Below are positions 15,436-19,243 of a stretch of DNA of 19,243 nt, piece by piece. The stretch is from JBCCGI01 sp039029355 (GTDB lineage: Bacteria; Planctomycetota; UBA1135; GCA-002686595): assembly GCA_039029355.1 (NCBI GenBank), contig JBCCGI010000122.1:1-19243 (forward strand), read 5' to 3'. The notes beneath the pieces were generated by a model. That model was given only the letters and a program-made list of their open reading frames with translations. It did not search any database and had not been told where the DNA came from. Each line of letters opens with the position of its first letter. The stretch's first letter is position 1. A program made the translations under genes and the position numbers.

Positions 15436-15452
15436 AGTAGATCTAGTAGATC
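15436..15452. promoter_or_regulatory. Direct repeat with overlapping palindrome upstream of the anchored exported protein
   Basis: AGTAGATC occurs twice with a 9-bp period (15436-15443 and 15445-15452). Overlapping it is a perfect palindrome, GATCTA-G-TAGATC (15440-15452). This AT-rich cluster stands out in 70% GC sequence and lies 27 bases upstream of the ATG at 15409, where an operator or promoter core would sit. The regulator is unknown. Confidence 0.4.
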
Positions 15453-15491
15453 CGAGGAGACCCTCAGCTTAAGGCGTGCGCCGCGGAACCG

Positions 15492-16238
15492 TCAACGCGA
15501 TCCACGAAACTCAGCGCCGTTTGAACCCTCGTTTGCGGGGCCGTCCGTGGGCTCTTTCCCGCCCCCGGGGCGGGCCGCTTCCCGTTTTTGGTACGCCGCG
15601 GCGAGGATGCTCCCGCCGAACAGTCGGCGCTGATGGACCGGGCTCCAGCCGAGCTCCGTGAGGGCCGCGCCGAGGTCGTGAATCGGGTGCATCGGGTGGT
15701 CGACCACCAGGTGGTGCAGGCCGTGCTCAACCCAGCGCCCGACCGCCTGGAAGGGGCGCGCCCAGGGCCGGTCGGTGGCGATCTCGTCGGCGATGCAGAG
15801 CAGTCCGCCGGGCGCGACCAGGCCGGCGAGCCGCGCCAGCACCCGACGCGCGTCGTCCCAGTCGAAGGTCTGCAGCATGAAGCAGGCGAACACCCGGTCG
15901 TAGGTCGGCTCGTCGGGCAGGTCCATGACGTCCGAGCTGACGAAGCGGTGCGGACCGTCCGGAAAGCGGCGCCTCACCAGCCGCTCGGTGATCGCGACCA
16001 TCTCCGGCGCGATGTCGACGAAGGTGGCCTCGCGCGCGGCGCCCGCCAGCTCCTCGTTGAACGGCAGCGGGCCGCACCCGACGTTCAGCACGCGGCACTC
16101 CGCGTCCACCAGCGAGAGCAGCGAGCGCTGCGCGCGCGTGCCGACGTCGCCGTGCACTACCCGCGCGACGAAGTTGTAGACGCCGGCGATCCGGCCGTAG
16201 CGCGCCGAGCGGACACGCGGCTGCTGCGGCGCGCTCAC
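15492..16238 (-). CDS. Class I SAM-dependent methyltransferase (Methyltransf_11-like)
   Basis: This 248-residue protein starts at the GTG at 16238, which overlaps the TGA of the upstream acyltransferase gene by 4 nt (GTGA) and has GGAGG 7 nt upstream; translation is probably coupled. The Rossmann-type SAM site is seen as VLNVGCGPLPF (50-60, motif I), the acidic VDIAPEM (74-80), SSDVMDLPDE (101-110) and the strand/loop VFACFMLQTFDWDD (116-129). LAPGG-type post-motif residues follow (VAPGGLLCIADE, 141-152). This is the pattern of small-molecule or lipid methyltransferases such as UbiE relatives. A HHLVVDHPMHPIHD stretch (175-188) may line the substrate site. The last 30 residues are Pro/Gly/Glu-rich and probably disordered. 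Context suggests it acts last on the product of the synthase and acyltransferase encoded upstream; the atom methylated cannot be told. Confidence 0.87.
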   Translation of the reverse strand: MSAPQQPRVRSARYGRIAGVYNFVARVVHGDVGTRAQRSLLSLVDAECRVLNVGCGPLPFNEELAGAAREATFVDIAPEMVAITERLVRRRFPDGPHRFVSSDVMDLPDEPTYDRVFACFMLQTFDWDDARRVLARLAGLVAPGGLLCIADEIATDRPWARPFQAVGRWVEHGLHHLVVDHPMHPIHDLGAALTELGWSPVHQRRLFGGSILAAAYQKREAARPGGGKEPTDGPANEGSNGAEFRGSR

Positions 16239-17434
16239 GCCGGCACCTCCGGCTCGATCCCGCGCATGCGCAGGATCGCGAGCGCATCCTCGGGCTCGCG
16301 GAACACCGAGTGCTCGGGTACCGGGATGCGGGGGAAGAGCCAGTTCCGCGCCGCGTGCACCGCCGCGCGGCCGAGCGCGCGGCGATGGTGCACGGCGACG
16401 TGCAGCCGGCGCATCGAGCCACCCATCAGGGCCTTCGCCTCCCAGGCGGTCTGTCCGAGTTCGAGCACCGGGTAGCCGCGCGCTTCCGCCTCCTCGCACG
16501 CGACGTGGAGCAGGTTGAAGTACAGCGCTGCGCGGTCGCGGTAGGCGTAGTCCATGCCGAGGTAGATAGGCTGCAGGTAGGAGGCGTCGGCGAACAGCAG
16601 GATGAACCCGACGATGCGCTCGCCATCGTAGGCGACCATCGCCGCCGAGTCGTCCCCGAGCAGCTCCGAGGTCGCGCGGAAGAAGTCCGGCGTGAGCGTC
16701 TCGAAGCGCCGACCGGTGTGCTCGAGCACGTTGAGGTAGAGCTGGTGGAACGTCTCGGCGTGGACGGCGAAGTCGGCCTCGAGCTCGAACCGCAGCCCCG
16801 CCTGATGGAACTTCCGCAGCTTGCGCGACCACTTGGTGCGGTGGCGCGAGCGCATGCGCTCCAGCCGGCCGCCGTAGCCCGGCGCGCGCAGCGGCACGAA
16901 CATCGTCGGCACGCTTGGGTAGATGCGGAACTCGGGCGCGAACGCGCTGCGCACGAGCTCGAGCTGATGGCTGCGGATCTCCTTGAGCACCACCATCCCG
17001 GTGCGCTCCTCGCGCGCGCGCGCCAGCACCTCGTCCTTGGCCGCCGCCAGCACGGCGCCGTGCTCCTCGGCGGGCAGCGGGTCCAGCCCGAGCCACTCGC
17101 CGCACAGCGCCAGCACCGGCCCGACGAAGAACATGTCCAGCTCGAAGAGCCGCGGCCACGCCCGCTCGACGGCGCCGAAGAACCTCCACACGCGCTCGTC
17201 CGCGACCGTGCCGAGCGACAGACGAAACCGAAAGCACGGCAGCAGCACCAGCACGTCGTCGCCGCGCCGCCCGAGCAGGTAGCGGTGCTCGATCCCTTCG
17301 ATGCGCGCCCGCTCGGTCGCCAACGCCAGCGCGTACGAACGGTACACGTCGTGCGTGCCGAAGCAGCGTTCCCAGGTCGCGCGTCCCACCTCCTCGACTG
17401 AGGTGACCCACGAGTAGCGCAGTGCTCCTCCCAC
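16235..17434 (-). CDS. GNAT/BioF2-like (FemAB-related) acyltransferase
   Basis: This 399-residue protein has the double-GNAT layout of the BioF2/FemAB-like group (Acetyltransf_6, PF13480, or related). The second half has a basic helix (MRSRHRTKWSRKLRKFHQAG, 194-213). It is followed by the GNAT core AAMVAYDGERIVGFILLF (264-281), GMDYAYRDRAALYFNLLH (293-310) and the conserved end ARGYPVLELGQTAWEAK (318-334). No signal peptide or membrane segment is seen, so it is probably cytoplasmic or peripheral. The start is a GTG at 17434, 13 nt after the stop of the PKS/alpha-oxoamine synthase gene; no strong ribosome site precedes it, and GTG 17389 is an alternative. The Caulobacter ceramide synthase is reported to be GNAT-related, and this gene directly follows a serine-palmitoyltransferase-type synthase. 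N-acylation of the amino-ketone product is therefore a reasonable inference. A peptidoglycan or amino-acid acyltransferase role is the alternative. Confidence 0.8.
   Translation of the reverse strand: MGGALRYSWVTSVEEVGRATWERCFGTHDVYRSYALALATERARIEGIEHRYLLGRRGDDVLVLLPCFRFRLSLGTVADERVWRFFGAVERAWPRLFELDMFFVGPVLALCGEWLGLDPLPAEEHGAVLAAAKDEVLARAREERTGMVVLKEIRSHQLELVRSAFAPEFRIYPSVPTMFVPLRAPGYGGRLERMRSRHRTKWSRKLRKFHQAGLRFELEADFAVHAETFHQLYLNVLEHTGRRFETLTPDFFRATSELLGDDSAAMVAYDGERIVGFILLFADASYLQPIYLGMDYAYRDRAALYFNLLHVACEEAEARGYPVLELGQTAWEAKALMGGSMRRLHVAVHHRRALGRAAVHAARNWLFPRIPVPEHSVFREPEDALAILRMRGIEPEVPA
16246..16250 (-). promoter_or_regulatory. Ribosome binding site of the methyltransferase gene
   Basis: GGAGG on the minus strand lies 7 nt before the GTG at 16238, inside the 3' end of the acyltransferase gene. 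It decides the GTG start over other in-frame candidates, in a frame that stays open far upstream. Confidence 0.75.
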
Positions 17435-17447
17435 CGTCGGCGCGCCG

Positions 17448-19243
17448 CTAGGGGGCGTCCTCCAGGAGCCGGATGCGGTCCGGCAGCAGCTCGTGGCCCG
17501 CGCGGATGATGATGCCGAGCGCGTGCTGCACGTCCTCCTCGGTGTGCGACGACGTGACGTTGAGCCGCAGGCGCGCGGTGCCGATCGGCACGGCCGGCGC
17601 CACGGCGGGGAGGCAGAACAGCCCGCCGGCCTGGCAGCGCCGCGCCATCTCGATCGCCAGCTGCTCGTCGCCGAGCATCACCGGCAGGATCGCCGTCGTG
17701 CTCTGGCCGGTGTCGAAGCCGGCGCGCCGCAGGCCGTCCGCGAACTGCGCGACGCGCGCGTGCAGCAGCCGGCGGCGCTCGGCACCCTCGGAGTCGAGCA
17801 CGTCGAAGGCCGCCAGCGCCGCGGCGGCGACCGGCGGGGGCGTGGCCGCGCTGAAGCCGTAGCCGCGCGCGCCGAAGCGCAGGAACTCGACCAGCCTCCG
17901 GTCGCCGGCGATGAAGCCGCCGACCGCGGGGATCGTCTTGCTCAGCGTGCCCATGTAGACGTCCACGCTGCCGGGCAGGTCGTAGAGGTCCTCGACGCCG
18001 CGCCCGTGCTCGCCCAACACGCCGAGGCTGTGGGCCTCGTCGACCATCAGCAGCGCGCCGTACCGGCGGCACAGCGCGAGCACGGCGGGCAGGTCGACCA
18101 CGTCGCCGTCGAGGCTGAAGACCCCGTCGGTGACCACCAGCTTCACCACGCCGGAGGGCGCCTGGCGCAGGATCGACTCGAGGTCCTCGAGGTCGCCGTG
18201 GCGGTACACGCGGAAGGTGGCCTCCGAGGCCTTGCACCCGTCCAGGATCGAGGCGTGGTTGAGCTGGTCGCCGATCACCCAGTCGCCCTGCGACACGAGC
18301 GTGCTGATCGACGCGTAGTTCGTCATGAAGCCCGAGCTGAAGACGATCGCCGCCTCGCGCCCGGTGTACTCCGCGATGCGCGCCTCGAGGCGCTTGTGCA
18401 GGTCGAGCGTGCCGCCGGCGATGCGCACGCCGTGCGTGCCGGTGCCGTAGCGCTCGACCGCCTCGCGCGCCGCGGCTTCGATGGCGGGGTGCCCGAGCAG
18501 GCCGAGGTAGCTGTAGGTCGAGAACATCAGCTTGCGCCCGCCGTTCGCACAGCGCACCCAGGGGCCGTCGAGCTCGGACACCGGCTCCTCGAAGAAGTAG
18601 GCGCCGCGCTCGCGCATGCCGCCGAGCAGCGTCTCCATCGGCTCCATGCGCTGCTCCAGGAGCGCCCGGCTCGGCGTCGCGTCGGCCCGGGACACGCCGT
18701 CTGCCTGCGGCTGCGGCTCGGGGGCCGCCGTGGGCGTCCCGTCCTCGGCCGCGAGGAGCTCGAGCAGCCCGCCCAGGCTCAGCTCGGCCGACAGCGCCTC
18801 GACCGGCAGCGTGCGGCCGACCGAGTCGGCGATCGCGTTGCGCAGCTCGATCACCATCAGGGAGTCGAGGCCCAGCTCGATCAGCGGGCGGTCGTGCTCG
18901 ATCGGGTCGTCCTCGCCCAGCCCCAACACGTGCCGCACCAGCCCCTCGACGTGCGCGGCGAGCAGCCGCGGCCGCTCCGCGGCGCTGGCCGCGTCGAGCG
19001 CGGCGCGGAGGTCGGGTGTCACCCCGCTCGCCACGTTGGCGCGCGCGGCGTCGCGTTGGGCGTGCAGGTGCTCGGCGCGCTCGACCAGCACGCCGAAGGC
19101 CGGCGGCCCGGCGTGGTCCGCCGGCGGGCGTCCCGCGAGCGGCAGCACGGCCACGACGGGCTCGCCCGCGGCGAGCGCGCGCTCCAGGCCGTCGAGCGCT
19201 TCGTCCGGCGCCAGGGCTGCCAGCCCCTGGGCGCGCAGGCGCG
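17448..19243 (-). CDS. PKS-type protein, C-terminal part: ketoreductase tail, acyl carrier protein, alpha-oxoamine synthase (5' end outside window)
   Basis: The frame is open from the right edge to the stop at 17448 (597 full codons visible); GTG 19154 is internal and not taken as a start. The first about 35 residues (GLAALAPDEALDGLERALA...) resemble the end of a polyketide synthase ketoreductase domain. An acyl carrier domain follows (about residues 90-165), with GLDSLMVIELRN carrying the phosphopantetheine Ser (codon 18863-18861). After a Pro/Gln-rich linker comes a complete alpha-oxoamine synthase (about 195-597) of the AONS/KBL/serine palmitoyltransferase group. It shows FSTYSYLGLLGHP, GTGTHGVRIAGGT, LNHASILDG, VDEAHSLGVLG and the PLP lysine in TLSKTIPAVGG (codon 17939-17937). 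Such fusions condense a carrier-bound acyl chain with an amino acid, losing CO2, to release an alpha-amino-ketone, as in prodigiosin-, fumonisin- and saxitoxin-type pathways. It is the first visible gene of a likely three-gene operon. Confidence 0.9.
   Translation of the reverse strand, partial: RLRAQGLAALAPDEALDGLERALAAGEPVVAVLPLAGRPPADHAGPPAFGVLVERAEHLHAQRDAARANVASGVTPDLRAALDAASAAERPRLLAAHVEGLVRHVLGLGEDDPIEHDRPLIELGLDSLMVIELRNAIADSVGRTLPVEALSAELSLGGLLELLAAEDGTPTAAPEPQPQADGVSRADATPSRALLEQRMEPMETLLGGMRERGAYFFEEPVSELDGPWVRCANGGRKLMFSTYSYLGLLGHPAIEAAAREAVERYGTGTHGVRIAGGTLDLHKRLEARIAEYTGREAAIVFSSGFMTNYASISTLVSQGDWVIGDQLNHASILDGCKASEATFRVYRHGDLEDLESILRQAPSGVVKLVVTDGVFSLDGDVVDLPAVLALCRRYGALLMVDEAHSLGVLGEHGRGVEDLYDLPGSVDVYMGTLSKTIPAVGGFIAGDRRLVEFLRFGARGYGFSAATPPPVAAAALAAFDVLDSEGAERRRLLHARVAQFADGLRRAGFDTGQSTTAILPVMLGDEQLAIEMARRCQAGGLFCLPAVAPAVPIGTARLRLNVTSSHTEEDVQHALGIIIRAGHELLPDRIRLLEDAP

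Noticed and set aside
16239..17411. Upstream extension of the methyltransferase frame to 17411, giving a 639-codon protein
   Set aside because: The extension overlaps the GNAT gene in another frame and is Arg/Ala-rich. The GTG at 16238 has a good ribosome site and gives a normal methyltransferase length.

Overview
The window is about 70% GC and densely coded. All genes but one are on the minus strand. The mix suggests a planctomycete: ECF sigma factors fused through a membrane segment to carboxypeptidase-regulatory-like domains, a very large repeat-built secreted protein ending in a small beta-rich C-terminal module, and a C-terminally anchored exported protein. That placement rests on gene style only; no rRNA or other phylogenetic marker is present, and a myxobacterium-like or other GC-rich gram-negative is not excluded.

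Layout. Positions 1-710 (minus) hold the N-terminal part of an ECF sigma factor with a C-terminal membrane segment, running off the left edge. Divergent from it is an exported DUF2785 protein (809-1744, plus). Next comes a 1944-residue secreted protein (1776-7610, minus) with six degenerate repeats of 203-210 residues, a fibronectin-III-like region, a predicted beta-helix and a C-terminal module. Upstream of it on the same strand is a 954-residue sigma factor/membrane/multi-beta-domain fusion (7730-10594). Then follow a 909-residue secreted protein of unknown function (10715-13444) with a strong hairpin after its stop, an LpxO-like Fe(II)/2-oxoglutarate hydroxylase (13583-14521) with a recognisable promoter at the start codon, and a small exported protein with a C-terminal hydrophobic/basic tail (14711-15409) followed by a textbook intrinsic terminator.

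The right end (15492-19243, minus) looks like the 3' end of a biosynthetic operon. It reads, in transcription order: a large protein entering from the right edge, showing the tail of a polyketide-synthase-like ketoreductase, an acyl carrier domain and a pyridoxal-phosphate alpha-oxoamine synthase; a GNAT/BioF2-like acyltransferase 13 nt later; and a SAM methyltransferase whose GTG start overlaps the previous stop. The chemistry fits a lipid-like product: a carrier-bound acyl or polyketide chain is condensed with an amino acid to an amino-ketone, then N-acylated and methylated. This resembles bacterial sphingolipid synthesis, but with a PKS-fused synthase. It is the most interesting system in the window. 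The two sigma-factor fusions come second.

No tRNA, rRNA, CRISPR array, insertion sequence or attachment site was seen. No stretch longer than about 140 bases lacks a gene. The many long plus-strand reading frames opposite the minus-strand genes are GC-driven shadows.
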